A stretch of 61,432 bases of DNA, from positions 1-61,432 of the forward strand of contig CAZXTL010000008.1 of NCBI GenBank assembly GCA_964643725.1, in the 5' to 3' direction. The translations under genes were made by a program, and so were the position numbers. Below are positions 8,196 to 16,963 of the stretch, in pieces (the stretch's first letter is position 1; every line of letters starts with the position of its first letter). The DNA is from DYQY01 sp964643725 (GTDB lineage: Bacteria; Margulisbacteria; Riflemargulisbacteria; GWF2-35-9; DYQY01). The notes under the pieces were generated by a model that was given only the letters and a program-made list of their open reading frames with translations, ran no database searches and was not told where the DNA came from.

Positions 8196-8450
8196 ATGGC
8201 AAAACTAAAATTAGACCTACACGATATCTATAATAAAGGTTCTATGATCGAAAAAGAACTGGAAAATATCATCGAAGAAGCTGTTTCCAAAAAAATCTGT
8301 CTTGTAGAAATAATCCCTGGAAAAGGTAGCGGTCAACTAAAAAAATCAGTACTTCGGTTCCTAAATAGACCTGACATTAGAAACATCTATCACAGGCTTG
8401 AGAAAGATGATAAAAATTTCGGAAGAATATTTGTACACTTTAAGTTCTAA
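8196..8450 (+). CDS. stand-alone Smr domain protein (84 aa)
   Basis: The entire protein is one Smr domain, as in the C-terminus of MutS2: LDLHD at residues 6-10 and IIPGKGSGQLKKSVLRFL with the GxGSG nucleic-acid-contacting loop. Smr domains cut or bind branched DNA or RNA; small free-standing versions are common. The 3' end overlaps the convergent glycosyltransferase gene by 4 bp. Confidence 0.85.
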   Translation: MAKLKLDLHDIYNKGSMIEKELENIIEEAVSKKICLVEIIPGKGSGQLKKSVLRFLNRPDIRNIYHRLEKDDKNFGRIFVHFKF

Positions 8451-9304
8451 AGAAAATCCCACTCTTTTTTATAATAATCACTAATCATAAAGTACTTAAA
8501 CCAAGAAAAATACTTTCTTCTTTTCTTGGAACCAAGAGCAATTACTCTTGCTTTCTCTGAAATATAATAATACAGGCCTGCCTTCTTCCTGTCATCTAAG
8601 TCATATTTACTTTTCAATAACTTGACCATAGCATATATGCGGAACCTATCCATTCCCCAATACTTAGTAGACAACTGATCCGCATGACCACCTTTTTTGA
8701 TTATAAGTTTATCCGTCATAGTATATATAGGATAAAACAAAGATATCCTTAGCCATAAATCGTAATCCTCACACGCAAGCAACTTTTCATCAAACATTCC
8801 CACCTTATCGAAAACCTCTCTTCTAATCATTACCGCTGAAGGAGAAACAATGCATAACGGCAAACAGTCAAAGAATATTTTCCCACTCCTTTTTGCATGC
8901 TTTTTCATAGGATTAACTTGTTTTCCATTCCTTACCCATTTTTCCTCTGTTTGACAAATATCTACGCGGTTTTGCTCCATAAACTGAAGTTGTTTTTCCA
9001 GCTTTGAACTTATCCACAGGTCGTCACTGTCTAAAAAGGCAATGAATTCGCCTACAGAGTGCTTGATTCCTACATTCCTTGAGGCAGAAACACCTGAATG
9101 TTTACAAAATATAATCTTGATTTTCTGTGGATAACTTCCTTGATATTGACGTAATATATTCTTTGTTTCTTCTTGTGAACCATCATCTACTAAAATAAGC
9201 TCGAAATTATTGAATGTCTGCGATAGAACGGAGTCTATTGCATCCCGCACCATTAAAGGCCTGTTAAATACTGGAATTATCACGGAAACTCGCGGGTCAA
9301 TCAT
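8447..9304 (-). CDS. family 2 glycosyltransferase
   Basis: GT-A fold transferase: VSVIIPVFNRPLMVRDAIDSVL, VDDG at about residue 40, and ASRNVGIKHSVGEFIAFLDSDDLW carrying the metal-binding DxD. The ACEDYDLWLR motif in the second half supplies the probable catalytic base (ED). Probably adds sugars to a surface glycan; acceptor unknown. No other glycan genes are adjacent. Confidence 0.9.
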   Translation of the reverse strand: MIDPRVSVIIPVFNRPLMVRDAIDSVLSQTFNNFELILVDDGSQEETKNILRQYQGSYPQKIKIIFCKHSGVSASRNVGIKHSVGEFIAFLDSDDLWISSKLEKQLQFMEQNRVDICQTEEKWVRNGKQVNPMKKHAKRSGKIFFDCLPLCIVSPSAVMIRREVFDKVGMFDEKLLACEDYDLWLRISLFYPIYTMTDKLIIKKGGHADQLSTKYWGMDRFRIYAMVKLLKSKYDLDDRKKAGLYYYISEKARVIALGSKKRRKYFSWFKYFMISDYYKKEWDFL

Positions 9305-9343
9305 AAGCTGTTGATAGGCTGTGGATAACTCCTGAGCGCCTAC

Positions 9344-9790
9344 TTAGTCCTCCCAGGGATAAACTACCCAGCTATCACTACGAACCTTTAACCCGATGTA
9401 CTCTGCCTTAATTACACTCTTACACTTATCAACTAGCACTGCTTTATCAAACTGTTTATTTGACTGATTCATCCACTCAGTCAATATTCGAAAGGTTGTT
9501 CCTGAGTCTAAGATATCATCAACTAGAAGAATATTCTCGCCTACTATTTTCTTTGGTAAATCTAAAACTCTTGGGTCTACAATTTTTCTATTCTCATAGG
9601 TCTGAACATTAACAATATCGACTTCTTTAATACCTAAATGATAAGAAAGATAACCTGCTAGAAATAAGCCACCACGAGCTACCCCAACTATAACATCATA
9701 CTTTTTACCATTATGCTTAATGTCAGAAACAATATTATCTGCATATCTTTGAAAATCTTCCCAACTAATAAATATTTCTCTTTGTTCCAC
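9344..9790 (-). CDS. purine-type phosphoribosyltransferase
   Basis: Type I PRTase with the PRPP-binding loop ENILLVDDILDSGTTF (about residues 84-99) and an N-terminal VGVARGGLFLAGYLSYHLG. The C-terminal DSWVVYPWED is typical of the xanthine/hypoxanthine PRTase-like subgroup. A purine-salvage role is likely; substrate not certain. It starts at GTG with a GGGAG Shine-Dalgarno 7 nt upstream. Confidence 0.85.
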   Translation of the reverse strand: MEQREIFISWEDFQRYADNIVSDIKHNGKKYDVIVGVARGGLFLAGYLSYHLGIKEVDIVNVQTYENRKIVDPRVLDLPKKIVGENILLVDDILDSGTTFRILTEWMNQSNKQFDKAVLVDKCKSVIKAEYIGLKVRSDSWVVYPWED

Positions 9791-9819
9791 AATAATACTC
9801 CCAATTGATTATTATACTA

Positions 9820-9825
9820 TATAAT
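9820..9825 (+). promoter_or_regulatory. -10 box of amrS (near-leaderless)
   Basis: TATAAT ends 10 nt before the ATG at 9836. The transcript would have at most about 3 nt of leader, and there is no Shine-Dalgarno. Confidence 0.4.
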
Positions 9826-9835
9826 ATAAGCTATC

Positions 9836-10828
9836 ATGCTGTCAGCATTATACTTTGAAAAACAAAACGATAAGATTATCTGCAAGTTATGCCCTCAAGA
9901 ATGTTCTCTTAAAATTGGACAAACTGGTTCTTGCCAAATTAGAACTAACATTAACAATGAACTTATCCCGCTAACACTAAATAAATTCTGTTCTGTTGCG
10001 ATTGATCCTATTGAAAAGAAACCACTTTATCACTTTTATCCTGGAGAAAGAATATTATCACTCGGCTCTATTGGCTGTAACTTTCACTGTAAGCACTGCC
10101 AGAACTGGGAAATATCTCAACCACATCGAAGTTCTCAAAAGCCTTTTCTCTATGAAAATACAGTAGAAGAAATTATATCAAGAACACAACAAAATAAAAT
10201 CGGAATGGTTGCCTTTACCTATAACGAACCACTAGTCCAAATAGAAACACTACAAGATTATCTCCCTAAAATACAACAAGCAGGAATAAAAACTGTACTA
10301 GTCACTAATCTATATATAAACAAAGACCCTCTTACAAATATCCTTCCTCATGTTGATGCCTTAAGCATAGACCTTAAAGCCTTTGATGCTACTAGCTATA
10401 AAACACTAACAACAGCAAACGCTCTAGAAACCATAAAAAACAATATCATTCTATGCTTCGAAAATAATAAACATATAGAACTAATAACAAATCTTGTAAC
10501 AGACATCAATGATAATCTTGAACAACTAAAAGCAACTGCTCTTTGGATAAGCTCTATTTCTGCTAACATTCCTTGGCATATATCAAAATTCTATCCAACC
10601 TTTGAATATAAAAACAAACAACCTCTAAATGCTGACTTTCTTAACGAAATAGAAATACTTAAAATGTCGTTTCCTCTTAATTATGTTTACACCAGGCAAG
10701 ACCAAAACACTTATTGCCCCAACTGTACAAATACTATTATTTCCAGAACCAACTTTGAGGTTTTAAATAAACCTACATCAAACACTTGTCCTTATTGCCA
10801 AAAAGAAGTACCTTATTTGCATGTCTAA
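9836..10828 (+). CDS. amrS: AmmeMemoRadiSam system radical SAM enzyme
   Basis: Radical SAM protein of the AMMECR1/MEMO/RadiSAM set, whose reaction is unresolved. Visible features: an N-terminal CKLCPQECSLKIGQTGSC cysteine cluster, the radical SAM motif CNFHCKHC (CxxxCxxC, about residues 82-89), MVAFTYNEPLV, and a C-terminal zinc-ribbon-like pair (CPNC, CPYC). It overlaps cmk by 8 bp, so the two are translationally coupled. The partner MEMO gene is 39 kb away at 49101; AMMECR1 is not in the window. Confidence 0.9.
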   Translation: MLSALYFEKQNDKIICKLCPQECSLKIGQTGSCQIRTNINNELIPLTLNKFCSVAIDPIEKKPLYHFYPGERILSLGSIGCNFHCKHCQNWEISQPHRSSQKPFLYENTVEEIISRTQQNKIGMVAFTYNEPLVQIETLQDYLPKIQQAGIKTVLVTNLYINKDPLTNILPHVDALSIDLKAFDATSYKTLTTANALETIKNNIILCFENNKHIELITNLVTDINDNLEQLKATALWISSISANIPWHISKFYPTFEYKNKQPLNADFLNEIEILKMSFPLNYVYTRQDQNTYCPNCTNTIISRTNFEVLNKPTSNTCPYCQKEVPYLHV

Positions 10829-11486
10829 TAACTATATCGTTGCAATAGACGGACCTGCCGCATCAGGGAAAAGTACTGTTGCCAGAAAGCTAGCCGAAAC
10901 ACTAAAGATAACGTACCTCAGCTCAGGGTCTGTTTATCGAACGATTACTTATATGTGCTTACTAAACTATATTCCGGCTGATAACGAACTCATAAAACAA
11001 TTCTTACAAAACTATAAAGTTACTATTACTAAAGGACTAGTCTTAGTAAATAATACAGATTACAGTAAATACATTTCACTGCCAGAAACAGAAAAAGCTG
11101 TTTCCAGTTATTCATCTCTTCCTAGTGTCAGAGAATATGCGGTAGGTATCTTAAGGGATACAGCTAAAAACGAATCTATTATTATGGATGGCAGAGATAT
11201 TGGAACAGTTGTTTTCCCTAACGCTACTCATAAATTCTTCTTGACTGCTTCCGCTAAAGTCAGAGCCCAAAGAAGATATGATGAATTCCGCAAAAACCAC
11301 CCTAATGAAAAGATTTCCCTGAATTCCATTCTCACTGAAATTATAAAACGAGACCAAATGGATGAAACAAGAGAACTATCCCCTCTAATAAAAGACAAAA
11401 ACGCTCTTCTTATTGATAATTCTAAATTAAACATAGAGGAAACCATTCAAACGATATATAATTATATTTGTAAGGTTAATCAATAG
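10821..11486 (+). CDS. cmk: cytidylate kinase
   Basis: Phosphorylates CMP and dCMP. P-loop AIDGPAASGKSTVARKLA at the N-terminus, DGRDIGTVVFPNA (CMP-binding), and the LID region KVRAQRRYDEF; 221 aa is standard. The start overlaps amrS by 8 bp. Downstream genes follow closely, forming a probable amrS-cmk-DUF502-TPR operon. Confidence 0.95.
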   Translation: MSNNYIVAIDGPAASGKSTVARKLAETLKITYLSSGSVYRTITYMCLLNYIPADNELIKQFLQNYKVTITKGLVLVNNTDYSKYISLPETEKAVSSYSSLPSVREYAVGILRDTAKNESIIMDGRDIGTVVFPNATHKFFLTASAKVRAQRRYDEFRKNHPNEKISLNSILTEIIKRDQMDETRELSPLIKDKNALLIDNSKLNIEETIQTIYNYICKVNQ

Positions 11487-11493
11487 GTGGGCT

Positions 11494-12198
11494 ATGTTTA
11501 AAAAACCATATTTTATTCGAATTTATCATGAAACCTTTAACAAGGACACTTACAACCGTTTTCAAAAAAATCTACTAACTGGTTTCTTTATAGCTTTACC
11601 TGCAATAGCAACTATTTGGATTCTCTCTATTATGGTTAAAATAATTGGCAGTCCTTTTGGCAAAATATTAAACAATATATTTGCAGGAGGAAGAATGGAA
11701 CCCTCAATAGAGTTACTTCTAGGCTTTATAATTGCAATATTATTACTCTCTGCTTTTGGTTTTCTTGCGAAACTCTCTTTTATGAGATCAGTGTTTTCTA
11801 TAATTGAAGAGTATATTGAAAACCTCCCTGTTGTAAGTTCAGTTTATTCAACAATAAAATCCTTTGTCTCTGCCATCACATCTAATTCCAAATCTTTTAA
11901 AAGTGTCGCAATAGTTGAATATCCTAGCAAAGGGATATTTTCTATAGGATTTATAACTCAAGAAACATTTCCTACTGTTAAAACAGAATCTGACATCATC
12001 TTTAGAAATATGACAGCAGTATTTATCCCAACTACACCTAACCCTACTTCTGGGTTTTTTATTTTGCTACCAAAAGAAAAGGTAGAAATACTTGAAATAT
12101 CTATTGAAGACGGACTAAAACTAATAATCTCTGCTGGAGCAGTAGGGCCAACTGAAAGAGCTGAATTAATGCAAAATGATGCTTTTGCTCCAAAATAA
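11494..12198 (+). CDS. DUF502 family membrane protein
   Basis: Two transmembrane segments: LLTGFFIALPAIATIWILSIMVKII (residues 24-48) and LLLGFIIAILLLSAFGFLAKL. A conserved PVVSSVYSTIKSF and a soluble C-terminal half follow. This matches the DUF502 family, of unknown function. Only 7 bp separate it from cmk. Confidence 0.85.
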   Translation: MFKKPYFIRIYHETFNKDTYNRFQKNLLTGFFIALPAIATIWILSIMVKIIGSPFGKILNNIFAGGRMEPSIELLLGFIIAILLLSAFGFLAKLSFMRSVFSIIEEYIENLPVVSSVYSTIKSFVSAITSNSKSFKSVAIVEYPSKGIFSIGFITQETFPTVKTESDIIFRNMTAVFIPTTPNPTSGFFILLPKEKVEILEISIEDGLKLIISAGAVGPTERAELMQNDAFAPK

Positions 12199-12260
12199 CT
12201 ATATAATTAAAAATATGCCTGCAACTCTGGGGTAATTGCATACAAAAGGGGTATATTGAC

Positions 12261-12692
12261 ATGTTTATGGTTATTATTTATGTTGCACTTATCTTTATCA
12301 TCATAGGTGCTGTGTATTATTATGGGGAAAATAAACCCAAAAAGCAAAAAAAGGCAGATATCGCCGATATTCAAATAGAAGTTGAAAACAAACAAATAAG
12401 AAAAACAAGAGCCATTGAAGAAAATGCAGTTATCAGAGAAGCAGAAAGTCACTTTAGAACACTGTCACTTAAAAATCCATACTCTCCTCTTCCTTTCAAA
12501 ATTTTAGCTGAATTTTACATAAACAACGGACTCAAAGACGAAGCAATAAAAAAGTGTGAACAAATGATAGTTTACCTAAACAAAGAGCTAGACATTACTA
12601 AGCTAGATTCACTTATTGCCTTTTTGGAAGAAAATAGAAGACAAGATTTGTCAGAAAAAATAAAATCTTTTTATGCCCCAAAAGGACAATAA
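12261..12692 (+). CDS. membrane-anchored TPR-like protein (143 aa)
   Basis: One N-terminal membrane anchor (VIIYVALIFIIIGAVYYYG), then a Lys-rich linker and helices resembling a TPR repeat (HFRTLSLKNPYSPLPFKILAEFYINNG). AAGGGG lies 9 nt before the ATG. Its TAA directly abuts the ATG of the next gene, so the two are coupled. Function not known. Confidence 0.65.
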   Translation: MFMVIIYVALIFIIIGAVYYYGENKPKKQKKADIADIQIEVENKQIRKTRAIEENAVIREAESHFRTLSLKNPYSPLPFKILAEFYINNGLKDEAIKKCEQMIVYLNKELDITKLDSLIAFLEENRRQDLSEKIKSFYAPKGQ

Positions 12693-13472
12693 ATGAATTT
12701 GTCTAACATAAATTCTAATCTTCCCTTAGATGCAACACAAAACAATGACACATCATTCTTTAGTACTCCTCTGAGCCCTCAAAACAGTCCTAGCCCAATA
12801 AACACTAAATTTCAACCTACCCTTGATAATGAAATCCCAGATGAAATGCTAAAACAAGTCGAGTATAAGCCCTCTCAGGATATCACACAGGAAAAGACCC
12901 AGTCGCTTTCACTACAAGAAGAACAAAGAATGCAAAAAATACAGCAAAAAGAACTACTTATAAATTTACAAAAAACAAGTAAGATAACAGGCACATCTTA
13001 CTCAAGAAACATGGATGAAGCCGCAGTACTGAATGCTCCAAAAAAGGATATTGATAATCAATCTATCAAAACCATAACAAACCAAAGGATTCAAGTAAAC
13101 GATGCACTTGAGGATGAAATATATATTGATACGGCTGCTGAAAAATTTTTAAACTCTCAGAATAAAAAAAATAACAACGACCCTGAGAGCTCCTTAAAAG
13201 ACTTTGAGGAACAAAAAAGAAAAAAAGACGACGAAGAAAACCATAAAAAGAAACGAAATATCTTCGACTTCGAAGATGATGAAATAGTGGATCTAGACAG
13301 AGGAAAAGTAACAGACAAACACCTAACAATAAATATTGAAAGACATCCAAACATTAACAAACTTAAAGAAATAAAAGAGACAAACCGGATAAATCCAGCA
13401 CTAGAAAAAGCATTAAGAAAAGATAAACAAATAAATAATACTAACAAACTAAGACAAAAATTCCATAAATAA
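12693..13472 (+). CDS. hypothetical hydrophilic protein (259 aa)
   Basis: Not recognised. Low-complexity, strongly polar: an N-terminal Asn/Pro/Ser-rich stretch and a C-terminal Lys/Asp/Asn-rich stretch (QKRKKDDEENHKKKRNIF). There is no signal peptide or membrane segment. Probably largely disordered, possibly a scaffold. Coupled to the TPR-like gene upstream. Confidence 0.65.
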   Translation: MNLSNINSNLPLDATQNNDTSFFSTPLSPQNSPSPINTKFQPTLDNEIPDEMLKQVEYKPSQDITQEKTQSLSLQEEQRMQKIQQKELLINLQKTSKITGTSYSRNMDEAAVLNAPKKDIDNQSIKTITNQRIQVNDALEDEIYIDTAAEKFLNSQNKKNNNDPESSLKDFEEQKRKKDDEENHKKKRNIFDFEDDEIVDLDRGKVTDKHLTINIERHPNINKLKEIKETNRINPALEKALRKDKQINNTNKLRQKFHK

Positions 13473-13547
13473 TAACCTTTACTGCTTGATATTCCTTATG
13501 TTTTAAACTATTATTTATTCCTCAAAGACTAACCAGGAGGTATTAAC

Positions 13548-14606
13548 ATGAAAGTTTATGATATAGCAGTTATTCCCGGAGACGGAACTGGACCAGAAGT
13601 TGTTGCAGAAGGGATTAAAATATTAAATGCTGCCTCAGAAAAATTCGGATTCAAACTAAACTACACACAATTTGACTTTGGCGGAGAAAGATATTTAAAA
13701 ACAGGAAAAATCCTTGATGATTCTGAGATTGAAGAATTAAAAAAATTCAAAGCAATCTTTCTAGGAGCTATCGGTCATCCTGATGTTAAACCAGGCATCT
13801 TAGAAAAAGGTATTCTTCTAAAACTTAGATTTACGCTAGACCAATACATTAATCTTCGTCCAGTTAAACTATACGAAGGCGTAGAGACTCCGATCAAAAA
13901 CAAAGGTCCTAAAGATATCGACTTTGTTGTTGTTAGAGAAAATACAGAAGGTCTTTATGTTGGTGCTGGCGGTTTCCTAAAAAAAGGAACTCCTGATGAA
14001 GTAGCTATCCAAGAATCTATTAACACCAGAAAAGGTGTTGAAAGATGCATAAGATATGCTTTCGAATATGCTAAAAATAATGGCAGAAAAAAAGTTACTA
14101 TGGTTGGTAAAACTAATGTTCTAACTTTTGCTTTTGACTTATGGCAAAGAGCTTTTAATGAAGTAGCAACCGAATATCCTGGGATTACAGCTGACTATGC
14201 TCACGTTGATGCAACAACTATGTGGTTTGTAAAAAACCCTGAATGGTTTGATGTACTCGTTACAGACAACATGTTCGGTGACATTATTACTGACCTTGGT
14301 GCAATGATTCAAGGTGGAATGGGTGTTGCAGCTGGTGGGAACATTAACCCAGAAGGTTCTTCTATGTTCGAACCAATCGGAGGAAGTGCTCCAAAGTACA
14401 CTGGAATGGGCGTTATCAATCCTATAGCAGCTATCATGGCAGCGCAGATGCTACTAGACTACATTGGCGAAAAGAAATCTGCGGCTCTTGTGGAAGAAGC
14501 AGTAATGTCAACTATTCTAAAAATGGAAAGCATGAATGCAGGCAAAATGGGTTATTCTACCAAAGAAATCGGCGACCTAGTTAAAACTTACATTGAGAAA
14601 GCCTAA
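13548..14606 (+). CDS. isocitrate/isopropylmalate dehydrogenase family enzyme (LeuB-like)
   Basis: Beta-decarboxylating dehydrogenase, NAD-dependent by analogy. VIPGDGTGPEV at the N-terminus; LRFTLDQYINLRPVKLY contains the substrate-binding arginines and resembles actinobacterial-type LeuB; VRENTEGLYVGAGG; the metal site DNMFGDIITDLGAM; and EPIGGSAPKYTGMG near the cofactor. No other leu genes are near, so a tartrate- or homoisocitrate-like substrate is possible. Strong AGGAGG Shine-Dalgarno. A terminator follows. Confidence 0.85.
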   Translation: MKVYDIAVIPGDGTGPEVVAEGIKILNAASEKFGFKLNYTQFDFGGERYLKTGKILDDSEIEELKKFKAIFLGAIGHPDVKPGILEKGILLKLRFTLDQYINLRPVKLYEGVETPIKNKGPKDIDFVVVRENTEGLYVGAGGFLKKGTPDEVAIQESINTRKGVERCIRYAFEYAKNNGRKKVTMVGKTNVLTFAFDLWQRAFNEVATEYPGITADYAHVDATTMWFVKNPEWFDVLVTDNMFGDIITDLGAMIQGGMGVAAGGNINPEGSSMFEPIGGSAPKYTGMGVINPIAAIMAAQMLLDYIGEKKSAALVEEAVMSTILKMESMNAGKMGYSTKEIGDLVKTYIEKA

Positions 14607-14640
14607 AGGCTTTCTTTAATAAGGGGCTCGCGCCCCTTAT
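14597..14640 (+). terminator. tandem hairpins after the LeuB-like gene
   Basis: GAAAGCC-TAA-AGGCTTTC followed by TTT spans the stop codon. A second stem, ATAAGGGGC-TCGC-GCCCCTTAT (14619-14640), has the same form as hairpins at 41029 and 43474. Confidence 0.65.
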
Positions 14641-14925
14641 GTATCCCCTAACCCTCTCCCACGGAAGTTATAAGTATCTTTGAATAATGATTAGTGCCGT
14701 TACCCTCTCCAACCTCATCCCTAACCCTTCTCCTGTAAAGGAGAAGGGAATACTGTAATTAAACCTCTCCTTTGCAGGAGAGGTAGTGGCATCGTTTTGT
14801 TTGAAATACGTTCTAACTTCCACTGGTGAGGGTGGAGAGGGTCGCAGCATCCTAATTCCTAAGTAAACAACTGTTTCTTCTGCGGGGAGAGGTTAGCCAT
14901 GTTAGTGCAACTAACTCAACTTAAG
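14641..14925. repeat. CCCTCTCC-type hairpin-rich repeat region
   Basis: A gene-free stretch of repeated CCCTCTCC/GGAGAGGG arms, e.g. CCTCTCCTTTGCAGGAGAGG and CTTCTCCTGTAAAGGAGAAG. The GACGGCACTAATC-like and CTTCC.TGGGTGAGG modules also occur in the 449-bp duplicates at 36872 and 38735. It ends with the palindrome GTTAGT-GCA-ACTAAC (14901-14915). Short frames inside it are repeat translations. Confidence 0.6.
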
Positions 14926-14959
14926 TGGGAAAACTTAAACCTACTTTCGATAATTATAT

Positions 14960-16963
14960 ATGGCAATACAAACTGGAACAAATACATTATCTATAGGACG
15001 TTCACCTAGCTTTGGGTTAACCTACTCTGCTAACATTCCAGGAAGTGAACTTGTTGTTCAATCTTCAACAAACTTAACTAATAATAGCTGGCAAACAATA
15101 GAGGAAACTAAAGTGCCTGCAAATGGTATAATCCAAAAATATCCTATTGATACTACTAATAAACCTACTTGTTTCTTCCGATTACTTGTACAAGTAGACA
15201 GGTCACCACTAATAACCGACCCAAAACTGGAAGATGCCATCAGAACATCACTCGGTTTAAACAATACTGATCCATTAACTGAAGGACAATTAGCAACCAT
15301 AACTAGCCTAAATCTAATAGATAAAGGAATAACCACCTTAGAAGGAATTCAATATTTACCAAACTTATCGTCCATATTTCTAAAAGGTAATCCTATTATT
15401 GATTACTCCCTATTACTACCCACAACAACAACAGACTTGTCTTCTTTAATTGCCATGAAATCTGTACTGAATCCTAATTATAGAGACCATTTTGCTGAAA
15501 CAAATGCTCCTTTCTATGTACAAGCCAATACTATTGACCCATCAATAACAGGCACCTTGGTTAGATACGTACATGCTGCCTACAACGGACAGATCCATAC
15601 AGAAGGTCAATGGTATGCTGGATTTCAATTAGCACATCAAGGCATAACCTCTGGACTAACAACTGAACAACAGTCGCTACTTACAAATATTATAAATGGA
15701 GGAAACGATTACTTCCCAAAACTTACCATAAACGGTCAAGAAACAACCTTACAAGGATGGATAAAAACAGACAAAACCTCTGCTGCTGATGCGGATGTGT
15801 TTAGAATTACAACCCTAGCTCTTGCTGGAAGAACTGCTGAGGCAACCATCGCTTCTCAAGACTTCTTTAAATATGAAACTAAAGAAATAGGCGGACTAAC
15901 CATCCCTTTGTGTGGAGTAAATGACACTACTGCTAAATTATTTGATAGTCCATTCTATACTGTAAAAAGGAATCAAACAGTATTTCTATGGAACCCTTCA
16001 TACTCATACTCCTACGCGTCGAATGTATTAAGTAGTCTTGACCCAAAATGGGCAAACTTACAGAGATCTCAAAACCTCATAAATTCGCAAATACTTGATA
16101 AATATGGATTAATTGATTGGTGCGTAGTTAGCGTTAATAATGACACAGGAGCAATATCAACTTCCCTAGATTTAGATGCTCACTTCCCAAGAACTAAAGT
16201 AGATAGCTTTCATATTAATCAAATCTTTTCGGGAACAACTTTTGCAAATAATTGGAGAACAAAAAACATCTTCACAGAAGATACTGAGGGATACTTAACT
16301 TATAATACAGGAGCAGCAGCAACAATAGACGAGCTACTTGCTGGGACACAAGACAATAACACCATAAAAGCACTTGCTGCCTTAAGACAAAACTCCACTC
16401 AGGAATTTCCAGGTCGTGGAGCAAACATTAACCTTACCGAACAAAAAGAATGGCCTAGATTTATTATGGACCACCTAATGAATTATGCTCAATATACTGA
16501 CGCGTACTCTCTGGAAATGTTAAATAAAATTATTGGAAAACATGGCGACAACCTTTCTACACATCCTATCTATACCAGATACCTAGAACTCAAAACAGGA
16601 ACACCAGACCCACTACCTGACGATCAAATAATACTTACACTCGGTGCTTTAATAAATCAAGACCATTACAATAATAATCCACAATATATTGATCCATTAT
16701 TTGGAGAGCCTATCTACGGTCATGGACTATTATATTATGAATGGCCTAATGAAATAGTCTTTGCGCTACGTACAGCACTAAAATCAACCTTTAATAATCT
16801 TTTAGCTTCGGATGTTGCCGACTTCCAGCTTCACACTCTTTCCAATCCACTAGGGAATATCGGGTATGGAGATCCATGGTATGAAGGATCAGCTTGGACC
16901 TTTAATCAATTTATTGTAGGAATGATAGTAAACACTTCACTGCAAAAAATAAAGCTTCCTTAA
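14960..16963 (+). CDS. unrecognised 667-aa protein with Ig-like and LRR-like N-terminus
   Basis: The N-terminal 70 residues (LVVQSSTNLTNNSWQTIEE) resemble small beta domains of secreted proteins. Residues 80-150 contain one LRR-like unit (NLIDKGITTLEGIQYLPNL). The remaining 500 residues are Trp/Tyr-rich with helical stretches (DADVFRITTLALAGRTAEAT, YEGSAWTFNQFIVGM) that recall alpha/alpha-barrel glycosidases; this is weak. There is no signal peptide and no Shine-Dalgarno, and an in-frame stop lies 9 bp before the ATG. The 5' end may have been lost to the adjoining repeats. A GATAAT box lies 5 nt upstream. Confidence 0.6.
   Translation: MAIQTGTNTLSIGRSPSFGLTYSANIPGSELVVQSSTNLTNNSWQTIEETKVPANGIIQKYPIDTTNKPTCFFRLLVQVDRSPLITDPKLEDAIRTSLGLNNTDPLTEGQLATITSLNLIDKGITTLEGIQYLPNLSSIFLKGNPIIDYSLLLPTTTTDLSSLIAMKSVLNPNYRDHFAETNAPFYVQANTIDPSITGTLVRYVHAAYNGQIHTEGQWYAGFQLAHQGITSGLTTEQQSLLTNIINGGNDYFPKLTINGQETTLQGWIKTDKTSAADADVFRITTLALAGRTAEATIASQDFFKYETKEIGGLTIPLCGVNDTTAKLFDSPFYTVKRNQTVFLWNPSYSYSYASNVLSSLDPKWANLQRSQNLINSQILDKYGLIDWCVVSVNNDTGAISTSLDLDAHFPRTKVDSFHINQIFSGTTFANNWRTKNIFTEDTEGYLTYNTGAAATIDELLAGTQDNNTIKALAALRQNSTQEFPGRGANINLTEQKEWPRFIMDHLMNYAQYTDAYSLEMLNKIIGKHGDNLSTHPIYTRYLELKTGTPDPLPDDQIILTLGALINQDHYNNNPQYIDPLFGEPIYGHGLLYYEWPNEIVFALRTALKSTFNNLLASDVADFQLHTLSNPLGNIGYGDPWYEGSAWTFNQFIVGMIVNTSLQKIKLP

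Noticed and set aside
14668..14850. 60-codon frame after the LeuB-like gene
   Set aside because: Lies fully in hairpin repeats; its sequence (ERVTALIIIQRYL) is shared with repeat translations at 37050, which shows repeat origin rather than a gene.
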